DNA of 64,000 nucleotides from Novosphingobium sp. SCN 66-18 (GTDB lineage Bacteria; Pseudomonadota; Alphaproteobacteria; Sphingomonadales; Sphingomonadaceae), in the NCBI GenBank assembly GCA_001725355.1, contig MEGD01000003.1:1-64000 (forward strand), read 5' to 3'. Numbering within the stretch: the stretch's first letter is position 1; every line of letters begins with the position of its first letter. The notes beneath the pieces were generated by a model. The model worked only from the letters and a program-made list of their open reading frames with translations, had not been told where the DNA came from and ran no database searches. Below, one piece after another: positions 24,809 through 33,246 of this stretch. The position numbers and the translations under genes were made by a program.

Positions 24809-25287
24809 TGGACTTCCCCGACCGTGCGCCATTCGTGGCCTTCCGCCGTCACCGCCAGCCGCAGCCGCCAGCGCCCCGGTTCCAGCGCGGCGGCATACGT
24901 GCCAGGCGCGCTCTCACGGAAAGCCAGTTCGGTTTCGGGGCGGCGGCCCAGCGGATGCTCCGCCGTGGCCATCACTTTCGCGCCCGCCAGCGGCTTGCCC
25001 GCGCTGTCGCGCAGTTCGGCGACCACGCGGCCGTCCGCCGTGCGCGAAAGCACCGCCTTCCAGCCCAGCGCCCCTTCGACGCGGGCTTCGTCCAGCCAGC
25101 GGTTGAAGTGCTGGCTGGCCACGTAGGAGTTTTCGACGACCACGCCGCCGAACGTCGATACCGCAAAACGCGCCATCAACACGTTGACGGCGATCACGAC
25201 GCCGAAGAACGCGATCATGATCATCGCCATGTGGCGCCCGGTGAACGGGCGCGGCGCAGGCTGGCTGTTACGGCTATGCTGGGTCAC
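24805..25287 (-). CDS. ccoH: FixH/CcoH family cbb3 assembly protein
   Basis: 160 residues from GTG 25287, which overlaps the ccoG stop (GTGA); the longest frame would run deep into ccoG and is rejected. One transmembrane helix (about residues 20-42, MAMIMIAFFGVVIAVNVLM) follows a short N-terminus with GRHM. The periplasmic domain then includes VVENSYVASQHFN, the classic FixH opening, and ends with GRWRLRLAV. FixH interacts with the oxidase and the copper pump during assembly; that is family knowledge. It sits between ccoG and ccoI as in most Proteobacteria. Confidence 0.93.
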   Translation of the reverse strand: MTQHSRNSQPAPRPFTGRHMAMIMIAFFGVVIAVNVLMARFAVSTFGGVVVENSYVASQHFNRWLDEARVEGALGWKAVLSRTADGRVVAELRDSAGKPLAGAKVMATAEHPLGRRPETELAFRESAPGTYAAALEPGRWRLRLAVTAEGHEWRTVGEVQ

Positions 25288-26756
25288 TGGCCGTTTCCTT
25301 CCGCTGTGGTGAATGTCGTGGCGGCGCGGTCCTGCCCGCCCTCGGTATCGGTTGCCTTCACGGTAAAGGCGAAGTCCGCCGGCCTCGCCGCCGCGCGGGG
25401 CTGCACGGCATAGACGCGCAGGCGCCGCGTCGTGTCCGCCGGCACGTCCAGCGCGAGCGACCGCTTCGCCTCGTCCGCTTCCATCTCGTCCGTGAAGATC
25501 GCCCCCCCCGGCAAGCCGTCGAGCGCGAGTACCATCTTGCGCGGGCGGTCTTCCATGTTGCGCAGCTTGACGGTGAAGCCGTTGCGCACCGAACCGTCGC
25601 TCAGCATGACGAATTCGGGATTGCGATCCTTCGCCACCGAAACGTCGAGCCGGCTGCGCTGGCCCAGCATGAACAGCATGGCCACGCCGATCGCGGCCCA
25701 CACCGCGAAATAGACCAGCGTGCGGGGACGGAAGATCGTCTTCAGGATCGGCGTGGGCTTCTCACCCTTCTCCTCATGCTCGGCGTCTTCCAGCGTGCAG
25801 TAGTCGATCAGCCCGCGCGGGCGGCCGACCTTGCTCATCGCCTGATCGCAGGCATCGATGCACAGCGCGCAGGTGATGCAGCCGATCTGCGGCCCTTCGC
25901 GGATGTCGATGCCCGTGGGGCACACCGCCACGCATTGCAGGCAATCGATGCAGTCGCCCAGCGGCACCGGGCTTTTCGCCGCCGCCTTGACCGATCCGCG
26001 CGGTTCGCCGCGCCAATGCTTGTAGGTGACGGTCAGCGACTTTTCATCGAGCATCGCCGTCTGGATGCGCGGCCAGGGGCACATGTAGACGCAGACCTGC
26101 TCGCGCATGAAGCCGCCCAGCCAGAAGGTCGTGAACGTCAGCACGCCCGTGGTGGCATAGGCGACCGGCGCGGCGGTGCCGGTCCAGAATTCGCGCTGCA
26201 GCGTGGGCGCATCGGCGAAATAGAAGATCCAGGCGCCGCCGGTCAGGAACGCGATGGTCAGATAGACGCCCCACTTGAACACCCGCCGGGCGATCTTGGA
26301 GGCGGTCCACGGTGCGTTCTGCAAACGGATCTGCGCGTTGCGGTCGCCATCGATGAAGCGGTCGACATGCTGGAACAGATCGGTCCACACTGTCTGCGGG
26401 CAGGCATAGCCGCACCACGCGCGGCCGACCGCGCTGGTGACGAGGAACAGGCCGATCCCCGCCATGATCAGCAATCCGGCGACGAAGTAGAACTCGTGGG
26501 GCCAGATTTCGATCTGGAACATGTAGAAACGGCGGTGCGCAAGATCCACCAGCACGGCCTGATCGGGTGCGTAGGGGCCACGGTTCCAGCGGATCCATGG
26601 CGTGCCCCAGTACACCGCGAGGCAGAACGCCATCACCGCCCACTTGAAGCGGCGGAACGGTCCGTCGGTCTTCCTGGGGAAGACCGACTTGCGCTTGGCA
26701 TAAAGACCGAGGTCGTTGGAATGATCGGCGCCGAGGGTGGGATCTTGCGCGTTCAT
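25284..26756 (-). CDS. ccoG: cbb3 oxidase accessory protein CcoG (copper reductase, 2x[4Fe-4S])
   Basis: 490-residue membrane protein. Helices near residues 38-55 and 88-110 bracket the CGYACPQTVW motif, with further helices at about 160-180, 195-215 and 340-358. Two ferredoxin-type clusters are encoded: CIDCLQCVAVCPTG and CITCALCIDACD. CVYMCPWPR is the other typical Cys motif. CcoG/RdxA reduces Cu(II) to Cu(I) for oxidase assembly. It starts at ATG 26756, five bases after the ccoP stop, and overlaps ccoH. Confidence 0.95.
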   Translation of the reverse strand: MNAQDPTLGADHSNDLGLYAKRKSVFPRKTDGPFRRFKWAVMAFCLAVYWGTPWIRWNRGPYAPDQAVLVDLAHRRFYMFQIEIWPHEFYFVAGLLIMAGIGLFLVTSAVGRAWCGYACPQTVWTDLFQHVDRFIDGDRNAQIRLQNAPWTASKIARRVFKWGVYLTIAFLTGGAWIFYFADAPTLQREFWTGTAAPVAYATTGVLTFTTFWLGGFMREQVCVYMCPWPRIQTAMLDEKSLTVTYKHWRGEPRGSVKAAAKSPVPLGDCIDCLQCVAVCPTGIDIREGPQIGCITCALCIDACDQAMSKVGRPRGLIDYCTLEDAEHEEKGEKPTPILKTIFRPRTLVYFAVWAAIGVAMLFMLGQRSRLDVSVAKDRNPEFVMLSDGSVRNGFTVKLRNMEDRPRKMVLALDGLPGGAIFTDEMEADEAKRSLALDVPADTTRRLRVYAVQPRAAARPADFAFTVKATDTEGGQDRAATTFTTAEGNGQ

Positions 26757-26761
26757 GGCCG

Positions 26762-27697
26762 TTACTTTGCTTGAGGAGCTGTCGCGGCGGCAGGTGCCGC
26801 GACAGCTTGGGGTGCCGGTGCCGGCGCGGCTTCACCGCCGCCCAGCGAGTGGACGTAAGCCGCCAGCATCTTGACGGTGACCGGGTCCAGACGCGCGCCC
26901 CACGCGGGCATCACGCCATAGCGGGCGTTGGTCACGGTCTCGGTCAGCGTGGCGCGATCGCCGCCATAGAGCCAGATCGCGTCGCTCAGCTTCGGCGCGC
27001 CGACCATGCGGTTGCCCTCGCCATTCGCGCCGTGGCAGACCACGCAGTTCTCGGCGAAGATCTTCGCGCCGCGCTGTGCCGAAGCGCTCGGCTTTTCCTG
27101 CCCGCTGATGACGCGGACATGGCTGACCACATCCTGCACCTGCGCCGCCGTCAGGATGCCGTCGCGCCCGAAGGCCGGCATCTGGCTCATGCGGGTGGCA
27201 TCGTCGCCGGGCTGGCGCACGCCGTGCTCCAGCGTCTGGTGGATGGTGGCGATATCGCCGCCCCACAGCCAGTCGTCGTCGTTGAGGTTCGGGTAGCCCT
27301 TGGCCCCCGCCGCGCCGGCGCCGTGGCACTGCACGCAGTTCACCTTGAACGCGGCGCGGCCGCCCTCAATCGCCGCGCGCAGCAACTTGGGATCGGCCCC
27401 GAGCTGCTCCACGGGCGTTGCCGCGATCGCGGCCCGAAGACCCGCCCGGCTGGCGTCAGCGGCCTTCATCTCGGTCGCCAGCGCGCCCCGGCTGGTCCAG
27501 CCGAAGGTCCCCGCCGTGGCCGACTTCACCATCGGGATCGCGGGATAGACCACGCAATAACCGATCGCGAAGACGATGCAGGCGTAGAACGTCCACAGCC
27601 ACCAGCGCGGCAGCGGGTTGTTCAGTTCCTCGATGCCGTCCCACTCGTGGCCGACGGTTTCGACGCCCGTGGCGTCGTCGATGCGCTTATTGGCCAT
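26762..27697 (-). CDS. ccoP: cbb3-type cytochrome c oxidase subunit III (diheme c)
   Basis: 311 residues from ATG 27697, chosen over ATG 27706 because AAGG lies nine bases upstream. One membrane anchor (about 33-53) follows the typical N-terminus with DGIEELNNPLPRWW. Two c-type heme sites follow: CVQCH at 121-125 and CVVCH at 218-222, each with a later Met ligand region (MPAFG and MPAWG). An Ala/Pro-rich tail ends the protein. CcoP passes electrons from soluble cytochrome c to CcoO. The start overlaps the ccoQ end. Confidence 0.96.
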   Translation of the reverse strand: MANKRIDDATGVETVGHEWDGIEELNNPLPRWWLWTFYACIVFAIGYCVVYPAIPMVKSATAGTFGWTSRGALATEMKAADASRAGLRAAIAATPVEQLGADPKLLRAAIEGGRAAFKVNCVQCHGAGAAGAKGYPNLNDDDWLWGGDIATIHQTLEHGVRQPGDDATRMSQMPAFGRDGILTAAQVQDVVSHVRVISGQEKPSASAQRGAKIFAENCVVCHGANGEGNRMVGAPKLSDAIWLYGGDRATLTETVTNARYGVMPAWGARLDPVTVKMLAAYVHSLGGGEAAPAPAPQAVAAPAAATAPQAK

Positions 27698-27863
27698 CGT
27701 TTTCATCCTTGAAGATCGAGGTGGCCGCTTCGTCGCTGAGCTGGCGCGCGCCTGGCCGCAGGAACGGCCACAGACACAGCACCAGGAACACGAAGGTCAT
27801 CACCAGAAGCCCCCAGCTATCGGCCAGGTGCCGAAGCAGGTCGTAGGTGGAGTGCGCGCTCAT
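27687..27863 (-). CDS. ccoQ: cbb3-type oxidase subunit IV (CcoQ)
   Basis: 58-residue single-helix protein: a short N-terminus ([18 protein letters not shown]), a hydrophobic helix ([20 protein letters not shown]) and a charged tail ending FKDENDGQ. Size and position between ccoO and ccoP identify CcoQ, which stabilises the complex. The start overlaps the ccoO stop (ATGA). Confidence 0.9.
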   Translation of the reverse strand: MSAHSTYDLLRHLADSWGLLVMTFVFLVLCLWPFLRPGARQLSDEAATSIFKDENDGQ

Positions 27864-28612
27864 CGGCCCTTCTCCTTGGCGAGCTGTTCCTGCGCCGCCG
27901 GGGCGTTGACATCGACCAGCGTGCCCAGAACCTGGAGATACGCGACCAGCGCATCCATTTCGGTCAGGCGCTTGGGATCGCCGTCGAAGTCACGCACTTG
28001 CGCCTTGGGGTAACGCTTCTTGAAGTCGGCCACGTCGGCCTGCGGATCGGCCTGCGCTTTCAGGTCGTCGTTGGCCTTGGCGATGTCGTCCTTGGTGTAG
28101 GGGACGCCGACCTGGTACAGTGTCTGCAGCGATGCCGTCATGTCGCCCGCGTCGAGATCGTGCTCGGCGAGGTGCGCGTAAGTCGGCATGATCGATTCCG
28201 GCACGACCGCGCGCGGGTCCTTCAGGTGCTGGACGTGCCATTCGTCGGAATAGCGGCCGCCCACGCGGGCAAGGTCCGGTCCGGTGCGCTTCGAGCCCCA
28301 CTGGAACGGATGGTCGTACATCGATTCCGCGGCCAGGCTGTAGTGGCCATAGCGTTCGACCTCGTCGCGGAACGGACGGATCATCTGGCTGTGGCAAACG
28401 TAGCAGCCTTCGCGGACGTAGATGTCGCGCCCGGCCTGTTCCAGCGGGGTGTAGGGCCGCATGCCCTCCACCTTCTCGATCGTGTTGTCGATCCAGAACA
28501 GCGGCGCGATTTCCACGATGCCGCCCACCGTCACCGCCGCGAAGGCACAGATGCCCAGCAGGGTGATGTTGCGTTCCAGCTTCTTGTGACGCTCCATGAT
28601 GGAGAGTGCCAT
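27860..28612 (-). CDS. ccoO: cbb3-type cytochrome c oxidase subunit II (monoheme c)
   Basis: 250-residue membrane-anchored c-type cytochrome. The N-terminal helix (about residues 15-36) precedes the heme site GCYVCHSQ with Cys 70, Cys 73 and His 74. The [15 protein letters not shown] segment and the Met-containing PTYAHL region fit the family. It starts at ATG 28612, 25 bases after ccoN, and overlaps ccoQ. Confidence 0.96.
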   Translation of the reverse strand: MALSIMERHKKLERNITLLGICAFAAVTVGGIVEIAPLFWIDNTIEKVEGMRPYTPLEQAGRDIYVREGCYVCHSQMIRPFRDEVERYGHYSLAAESMYDHPFQWGSKRTGPDLARVGGRYSDEWHVQHLKDPRAVVPESIMPTYAHLAEHDLDAGDMTASLQTLYQVGVPYTKDDIAKANDDLKAQADPQADVADFKKRYPKAQVRDFDGDPKRLTEMDALVAYLQVLGTLVDVNAPAAQEQLAKEKGR

Positions 28613-28637
28613 TGTCTTTTCTCCTTCTCCGGGCGTG

Positions 28638-30299
28638 TCAGGCGTGCGCCGGGGCGCCGGCGAGCGGCACGTCCCTGGCGGCGTCGTAGGGCGTCTCGGT
28701 CATCGGCTTCTCGTCGCGCAGCGCGTGGCCAAGGATCGTGCGGGTGATGTTCACCGCCATGATCGTCGCGCCGCTGAGGTAGAGCAGCCCACCGAAGGCG
28801 CGCAGCGCGTACATCGGGTGCAACGCGGCAACGGTTTCGGCGAAGGAGTTCACCAGATAGCCGTCCGGCCCGTATTCGCGCCACATCAGGCCCTGGGTGA
28901 TACCGGCCACCCACATCGAGGCGGCGTAGAACACGATACCCGTGGTCGCGAGCCAGAAGTGCCAGTTGACCATGCGCAGGCTGTAGAGCCGCTCACGGTT
29001 CCACAGGCGCGGCGTGAGGTAATAGAGCGTGCCGAAAGTGACCATGCCGTTCCAGCCCAGCGCGCCGGAGTGGACGTGGCCGATGGTCCAGTCTGTGTAG
29101 TGCGACAGGCTGTTGACCGCCTTGACGCTCATCATCGGGCCTTCGAACGTGCTCATGCCGTAGAAGGCCAGGCTCATCACGAACATGCGGATGATCGGAT
29201 CGGTGCGGATCTTGTCCCAGGCGCCGTTCAGCGTCATCAGGCCGTTGATCATGCCGCCCCAGCTCGGCATCCACAGCATGACCGAGAAGACCATGCCCAG
29301 CGTCTGCGCCCAATCGGGCAGCGCGGTGTAGTGCAGATGGTGCGGACCCGCCCAGATATAGAGGAAGATCAGCGCCCAGAAGTGGATGATCGACAGGCGA
29401 TAGCTGTAGATCGGGCGTTCGGCCTGCTTGGGCACGAAGTAGTACATCATCGCCAGGAAGCCGGCGGTCAGGAAGAAGCCCACCGCGTTATGGCCGTACC
29501 ACCACTGCACCAGCGCGCCCTGCACGCCCGCGAACACCGGATAGCTCTTCGACCCGAAGATCGAGACCGGCAGGTTCAGGTTGTTGACGATGTGCAGCAT
29601 CGCCACGGTCAGGATGAACGAGAGGTAGAACCAGTTGGCCACGTAGATGTGCGGCTCGGTCCGCTTGACGATCGTGCCGACGAAGACCGCGAGGTAAGCC
29701 ACCCACACGATCGTCAGCCACAGATCGACGTACCATTCCGGCTCGGCGTATTCCTTCCCCTGGGTGATGCCAAGCAGATAGCCGGTGGCGGCCAGCACGA
29801 TGAACAGCTGGTAGCCCCAGAAGACGAAACGGGCGAGGCCGGGGAAGGCCAGCCTCGCCCGGCAAGTGCGCTGGACCACGTAGTATGACGTGGCGATCAG
29901 CGCATTGCCTCCGAAAGCGAAGATGACCGCGGAAGTGTGCAGCGGGCGCAGGCGACCGAAGTTGATCCATTCCAGGCCGAGGTTGAGCTGCGGCCAGGTC
30001 AGTTCGAGCGCGATGTAAAGCCCGGCGAGGAACCCCGCCATGCCCCAGAACACCGTCGCGATCACGCCCCAGCGGATGGGGTCGTCATCGTACCGGCCCT
30101 GATCGGGCATCTTGAGGATGCCGCGCGCGATCGAATCCACGTCGGCCTGACGCAGCGTGACGATCATGCCGATCAGCGCGGCAAGCGCACAGATTGCCAT
30201 GTGAATGGCGAAGCCGCCGTCCTTGGCGAGCGCGCTCGCCACGACAGCAAGGAGAAGCACAGCGAACCATATGCCGCTGCGCGTTACTAGCGAAACCAT
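28638..30299 (-). CDS. ccoN: cbb3-type cytochrome c oxidase catalytic subunit I
   Basis: 553 residues from ATG 30299, preceded by GGGAAGG; the longer frame adds 25 residues through the promoter. Twelve or more membrane helices. Catalytic landmarks: [16 protein letters not shown] (heme b ligand), [16 protein letters not shown] (CuB His plus the Tyr-containing helix), [15 protein letters not shown] (CuB His pair) and [14 protein letters not shown] (heme ligands). This is the high-affinity terminal oxidase used at low O2. It is the first gene of the ten-gene operon running to hemN, with an FNR-like box upstream. Confidence 0.97.
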   Translation of the reverse strand: MVSLVTRSGIWFAVLLLAVVASALAKDGGFAIHMAICALAALIGMIVTLRQADVDSIARGILKMPDQGRYDDDPIRWGVIATVFWGMAGFLAGLYIALELTWPQLNLGLEWINFGRLRPLHTSAVIFAFGGNALIATSYYVVQRTCRARLAFPGLARFVFWGYQLFIVLAATGYLLGITQGKEYAEPEWYVDLWLTIVWVAYLAVFVGTIVKRTEPHIYVANWFYLSFILTVAMLHIVNNLNLPVSIFGSKSYPVFAGVQGALVQWWYGHNAVGFFLTAGFLAMMYYFVPKQAERPIYSYRLSIIHFWALIFLYIWAGPHHLHYTALPDWAQTLGMVFSVMLWMPSWGGMINGLMTLNGAWDKIRTDPIIRMFVMSLAFYGMSTFEGPMMSVKAVNSLSHYTDWTIGHVHSGALGWNGMVTFGTLYYLTPRLWNRERLYSLRMVNWHFWLATTGIVFYAASMWVAGITQGLMWREYGPDGYLVNSFAETVAALHPMYALRAFGGLLYLSGATIMAVNITRTILGHALRDEKPMTETPYDAARDVPLAGAPAHA

Positions 30300-30360
30300 G
30301 GAGCCTTCCCTTCCATGCAAGATGTGAGAAGGCGCGTGCAACGTATGGCGCGCTACAACA

Positions 30361-30374
30361 TTGATGCAGGACAA
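30361..30374 (-). promoter_or_regulatory. FNR-like box upstream of ccoN
   Basis: TTGATGCAGGACAA on the plus strand: one perfect TTGAT half-site and a second half GACAA that misses the consensus (A/G)TCAA by one base. Its centre is about 68 bases before the ccoN ATG, which would put a class II start site about 27 bases before the gene. The window encodes an FNR-type regulator with the matching E-x-x-S-R recognition helix. It could also act on the divergent ompW-like gene. Confidence 0.5.
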
Positions 30375-30535
30375 ATTGCCCGGATTTGAGCATCATACCT
30401 TGGTCTTGCGCGGTTCCTGCCGATTTTTGCGCTCCGTCAATGTCGCTGATTCGCAACCGGTGCATCAGGCTCCCACGCCACGGTTCGGATTTCGGCCTGC
30501 GAGGGGCAGGCAACCGCGGCACAGGACTGCAAGGT

Positions 30536-31219
30536 ATGAAGAAGGTACTCGCGGCCGCGCTGTGCGCCGCCATGCTCACCCCGCTGGCCGCCACCCCCGC
30601 CATGGCCGGCTCGCCGGACGGCAAGCTTCAGGTCAAGCTGCTTGGCACGGGCGTGCTGCCCGACGGCAAGATCACCAAGGTCGAGCTGGACCCGCTCGGT
30701 CTTACCAACGGCGCCAACACCAAGGCCAACGACAACGTCGTGCCGACGCTCGCGGTCGAGTATTTCTTCTCGCCCAACGTCTCGGTCGAAACGATCTGCT
30801 GCTTCACCCAGCACCACGTCAGCGGCACCGGCACGCTTGCCGCCGCGACCGATATCGTCGGCCATGTGCTGATCCTGCCGGCCACGCTCACGGCGAAGTA
30901 TCACCTGCCGCTGCCCGGCGGCATCAAGCCCTATGTCGGCGTCGGCCCGTCGGTGTTCTTCTACATCGACGAAAAGCCGGGCGCGAGCATCGTGCCCCTG
31001 GGCGTTACCAAGGTGAACATGTCGAACAAGCTGGGCGTCGCGCTCCAGGCCGGCGTGGACATCCCGGTCAACAAGAACGGGCTCGGCGTCAGCCTCGATG
31101 CCAAGAAGTACTTCATGGACACCACCGCGCATTTCTATGCCGGGTCCACCGAAGTGTTGCGGACCAAGCACTCGCTTGATCCGTGGGTGATCAGCGCGGG
31201 GCTGAGCTACCGCTTCTGA
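30536..31219 (+). CDS. OmpW-family outer-membrane protein
   Basis: 227 residues from ATG 30536. Residues 1-24 are a signal peptide ending PAMA. The mature protein has OmpW-type beta-barrel blocks: LQVKLLGTGVLPDG, TLAVEYFFSPNVSVE, LPATLTAKYHLP, IKPYVGVGPSVFFY, and the terminal strand WVISAGLSYRF ending in Phe, the BAM recognition signal. OmpW proteins form narrow hydrophobic channels and are often induced on shift to low oxygen. It is divergent from ccoN and shares its upstream region, so oxygen control is plausible. E. coli OmpW is of similar length. Confidence 0.9.
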   Translation: MKKVLAAALCAAMLTPLAATPAMAGSPDGKLQVKLLGTGVLPDGKITKVELDPLGLTNGANTKANDNVVPTLAVEYFFSPNVSVETICCFTQHHVSGTGTLAAATDIVGHVLILPATLTAKYHLPLPGGIKPYVGVGPSVFFYIDEKPGASIVPLGVTKVNMSNKLGVALQAGVDIPVNKNGLGVSLDAKKYFMDTTAHFYAGSTEVLRTKHSLDPWVISAGLSYRF

Positions 31220-31241
31220 CCAAGGACTTCCCGTCCGGCCG

Positions 31242-31268
31242 CTGCCCCGCAACCCACGCGCGGGGCAG
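31242..31268 (+). other. Intergenic hairpin after the ompW-like gene
   Basis: CTGCCCCGC (31242-31250) and GCGGGGCAG (31260-31268) form a perfect nine-base stem with a nine-base loop, 22 bases after the stop. No T-run follows, so it is not a standard Rho-independent terminator. It may stabilise the 3' end. Confidence 0.45.
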
Positions 31269-31379
31269 ACCGGAAGGGCGGCGGGCGGGTCGAATAGGGG
31301 TTCTGGGATCGCCTCGGTTCGGCCCGCTCGTCACTTCCGAAATACGCCGCTGGGCAGCGCGAGCCGTGCGGCGAACCGA

Positions 31380-32075
31380 TTATCCCGCGAGCGCGAGCAA
31401 TGCTCCGCGATTGACGATCTCCACTTCGCGCCGCGATGGCAGTTCGATCACGCCATCGTTCTTGAGCTTGGTGAACTGACGGCTCACCGTCTCGATCGTC
31501 AGCCCCAGCACATCGGCCACCTGCTGGCGCGAAAACGGCAGGCTGAAACGCCTGGCCGGGCCGAAGCTCGGCTGGCAGCCCGTTTCGGCGAGCCGCTCCG
31601 ACATTTCCAGCAGGAACGTCGCGATCTTTTCGGGTGCGGTCTTGCGCCCCAGGAGCATCATCCAGGACCGCGTGCGGTCCAGTTCGGACAGCGTGCGCTC
31701 CAGCAGCTTGTGCTCCAGTTCGGGATGCTCGCGCGCGAAACGGTCGAAATCGTTGCGTGCGAACACGCAGACGCGCGCGTCCGTCAGCGCGACGACGCTG
31801 GCCCGGCTGGTCTGGCCGAACGGGCGGCCGATGAAATCGGACGGATAGGCCACGCCCACGATCTGCTCACGCCCGTCCTCTGTACTGGTGACGAGCTTGA
31901 GGACGCCATCGATGACGTTGGCGACAAGAAGGGAATCGTCATCTTCCCAGATCAGCGGTTCCCCCGCCGACACGGAACGCCGCCGCCCCATCGAATTAAG
32001 AGCGGTGATTTCCTTATTGTCCAGCCCCGAGCAGATGGCCCGGTTGCGGACGACGCAGGTTTCACACGAAGACAT
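31380..32075 (-). CDS. FNR-type oxygen-responsive transcription regulator
   Basis: 231 residues from ATG 32075. N-terminal cysteines at 4, 7 and 15 plus Cys 103 match the four ligands of the oxygen-labile [4Fe-4S] cluster of FNR/FnrL. A cyclic-nucleotide-binding-like domain (about 20-140) precedes a Crp-type winged helix, whose recognition helix reads TIETVSRQF. The E-x-x-S-R contact set is that of FNR and reads TTGAT/TTGAC half-sites. It probably activates the adjacent cbb3/hemN operon at low O2. The start is ATG rather than a TTG 36 bases upstream. Naming as FnrL is reasonable, but FixK-like proteins lacking Fe-S are excluded only by the cysteines. Confidence 0.88.
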   Translation of the reverse strand: MSSCETCVVRNRAICSGLDNKEITALNSMGRRRSVSAGEPLIWEDDDSLLVANVIDGVLKLVTSTEDGREQIVGVAYPSDFIGRPFGQTSRASVVALTDARVCVFARNDFDRFAREHPELEHKLLERTLSELDRTRSWMMLLGRKTAPEKIATFLLEMSERLAETGCQPSFGPARRFSLPFSRQQVADVLGLTIETVSRQFTKLKNDGVIELPSRREVEIVNRGALLALAG

Positions 32076-32229
32076 GACGGTTCGCCTATCATCTTCCCCC
32101 AACCACGACAATCACACTTGCGTCGTATTTGACGATCGCGCAACCCCCTGATTGCTAAGGGAGACCGCGCCTGGGCGAATACCCGTCGTTCTGTTTTCGG
32201 ATATGCGAAACGGGTTAGTGCCGGACCAC

Positions 32230-32258
32230 AAAAAAGAAGGGCGGCCTCACGACCGCCC
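32230..32258 (-). terminator. Rho-independent terminator, minus strand
   Basis: On the minus strand GGGCGG and CCGCCC form a six-base GC stem with an eight-base loop, followed by TTCTTTTTTG. It could end the candidate small RNA or, alternatively, the flavin reductase transcript that stops 180 bases upstream. Confidence 0.75.
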
Positions 32259-32321
32259 GAGTTGGGGAGAAATCACGGAAGGAAACCCCAACGGGTGGCG
32301 TTGACGTTTCCTTTCGACGCC
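32230..32321 (-). ncRNA. Candidate FNR-controlled small RNA
   Basis: Read on the minus strand, this stretch of about 90 bases starts some 40 bases downstream of the centre of the FNR palindrome. It contains three stems: GGCGT/ACGCC (32297-32301 with 32317-32321), GTTGGGG/CCCCAAC (32261-32267 with 32286-32292) and a GC-rich terminator stem (32239-32244 with 32253-32258) followed by TTCTTTTTT. The 18-base loop of the middle stem is C/U-rich (contains UUUCCUUCC), complementary to Shine-Dalgarno sequences, as in many regulatory RNAs. The organisation resembles FnrS of E. coli in regulation, not in sequence. The start site is approximate, and the -10 element is weak by eye. Confidence 0.42.
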
Positions 32322-32352
32322 CAAGGAATGCCCCGGGTCGGTCCTCCCCACC

Positions 32353-32366
32353 TTGACGCAAGTCAA
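32353..32366 (-). promoter_or_regulatory. Perfect FNR/FixK-type palindrome
   Basis: TTGACGCAAGTCAA: half-sites TTGAC and GTCAA with a four-base spacer, an exact match to the alphaproteobacterial FNR consensus TTGAY-N4-RTCAA. It is closer to consensus than the ccoN box. No annotated protein gene starts within 280 bases in either direction, which suggests a non-coding transcript. Confidence 0.75.
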
Positions 32367-32439
32367 AAACGGGCGCGCATCTGCAAAAAATATCCGGCGC
32401 AGGGAGTTTTCCGGCCGGCCCGCTCCCTTCGCGCGCCGA

Positions 32440-32928
32440 TCAGCTGTCCTGAAGGCAGACGAGGTCGTGGTACTGGCCACGGAAGAACAGCAGCGGCGTG
32501 CCCTGTTCGCGGCGCTCCATCGCCTCCACCGCGCCAACCACCAGCCAGTGATCGCCGATATCCTCGACTCGCTCCACCGCACAGTCGATCCACGCGATCG
32601 CATCGTCCAGCAGCGGCTGGCCCGACGGCGTGTGGCCGTGCGCGAGTTCGGCGAACTTGTCGTCCGCCTTTGAAGCGAAGCGGCGACAGAGGTCGAGTTG
32701 GTCGGCGCCCAGCACGTTCACGCAAAAGCGACCGATAGCCGCAATCTTCGGCCAGGTTCCCGATCGCTTGTCGGGGAAGAAACCCACCAGTGGCGGATCG
32801 AGCGAGATCGACGTGAACGAGCCGACCACCAGCCCGCTGCGATGACCGTCCGCGTCAACGGCGGTAATCACGCAGACACCGGTAGGATAGGTGCCCAGAA
32901 CGTCGCGAAAATGGCGGGGATCGATCAT
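32440..32928 (-). CDS. Flavin reductase family protein (FMN-binding split barrel)
   Basis: 162 residues from ATG 32928 with GAGG upstream. The N-terminal FRDVLGTYPTGVCVITA and the following GLVVGSFTSISLDPPLVGFF match the flavin reductase/HpaC-like family, which supplies reduced FMN or FAD to monooxygenases using NAD(P)H. GRFCVNVLGADQ and the His-containing GDHWLVVGAV segment also fit. No partner monooxygenase lies next to it. It follows the DUF2061 gene by 36 bases and may share its transcript. Confidence 0.9.
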   Translation of the reverse strand: MIDPRHFRDVLGTYPTGVCVITAVDADGHRSGLVVGSFTSISLDPPLVGFFPDKRSGTWPKIAAIGRFCVNVLGADQLDLCRRFASKADDKFAELAHGHTPSGQPLLDDAIAWIDCAVERVEDIGDHWLVVGAVEAMERREQGTPLLFFRGQYHDLVCLQDS

Positions 32929-32964
32929 TGGCCCTCGTTGTCCGCAATGGCGCGCAAGGTCAAG

Positions 32965-33246
32965 TCAGGTCGCGTCGGCACCGCTGACAATACCGGCCAG
33001 AACATCGCCTTCCTCCGTCTCCGGTTCGCGCTTGGCACCCCAGTTGACCGAAGCCCACGCGCGTTCGTGGAAATAGTAGAGGAGGATCTTGGTGATGATC
33101 TCGGTGCTGGCGATGGCGCCAGCGGCCTTGGCGTTGCTGGTGAAGAACCAGCTCAGCAGGAAGGTATCGATGCTGCCGAGCGCGCGCCAGCTGATGCCCT
33201 TGATGAGTGAGCGCGAGTGTGTCTCGTGGCCCCTGAACAGTATCAT
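32965..33246 (-). CDS. DUF2061 membrane protein
   Basis: 93 residues from ATG 33246 with a GGGAGATGG ribosome-binding site. The sequence HSRSLIKGISWRALGSIDTF followed by a second helix region (TEIITKILLYYFHERAWASV and W-G) is the DUF2061 signature, a two-helix membrane protein. In other genomes the domain is found alone or next to sulfate-assimilation genes. Function is unknown. Confidence 0.9.
   Translation of the reverse strand: MILFRGHETHSRSLIKGISWRALGSIDTFLLSWFFTSNAKAAGAIASTEIITKILLYYFHERAWASVNWGAKREPETEEGDVLAGIVSGADAT

Larger units (their letters stand above)
32076..32439. other. Intergenic region between fnr-type gene and flavin reductase gene
   Basis: About 364 bases without a protein gene. 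It holds the fnr-type promoter (nearest 150 bases), a perfect FNR palindrome (32353-32366) and, between them, three hairpins ending in a terminator on the minus strand. These are listed separately as a candidate small RNA. The terminator lies between the palindrome and the fnr-type gene, so the palindrome is unlikely to drive that gene directly. Confidence 0.5.

Noticed and set aside
31242-31268. Hairpin after the ompW-like gene as a Rho-independent terminator
   Set aside because: A perfect stem but no T-run on either strand; kept only as a hairpin feature.
32112-32160. Second FNR-like site upstream of the FNR-type gene (TTGACGATCGCGCAA)
   Set aside because: The spacing is 15 rather than 14 bases and the second half-site (GCGCAA) is poor.
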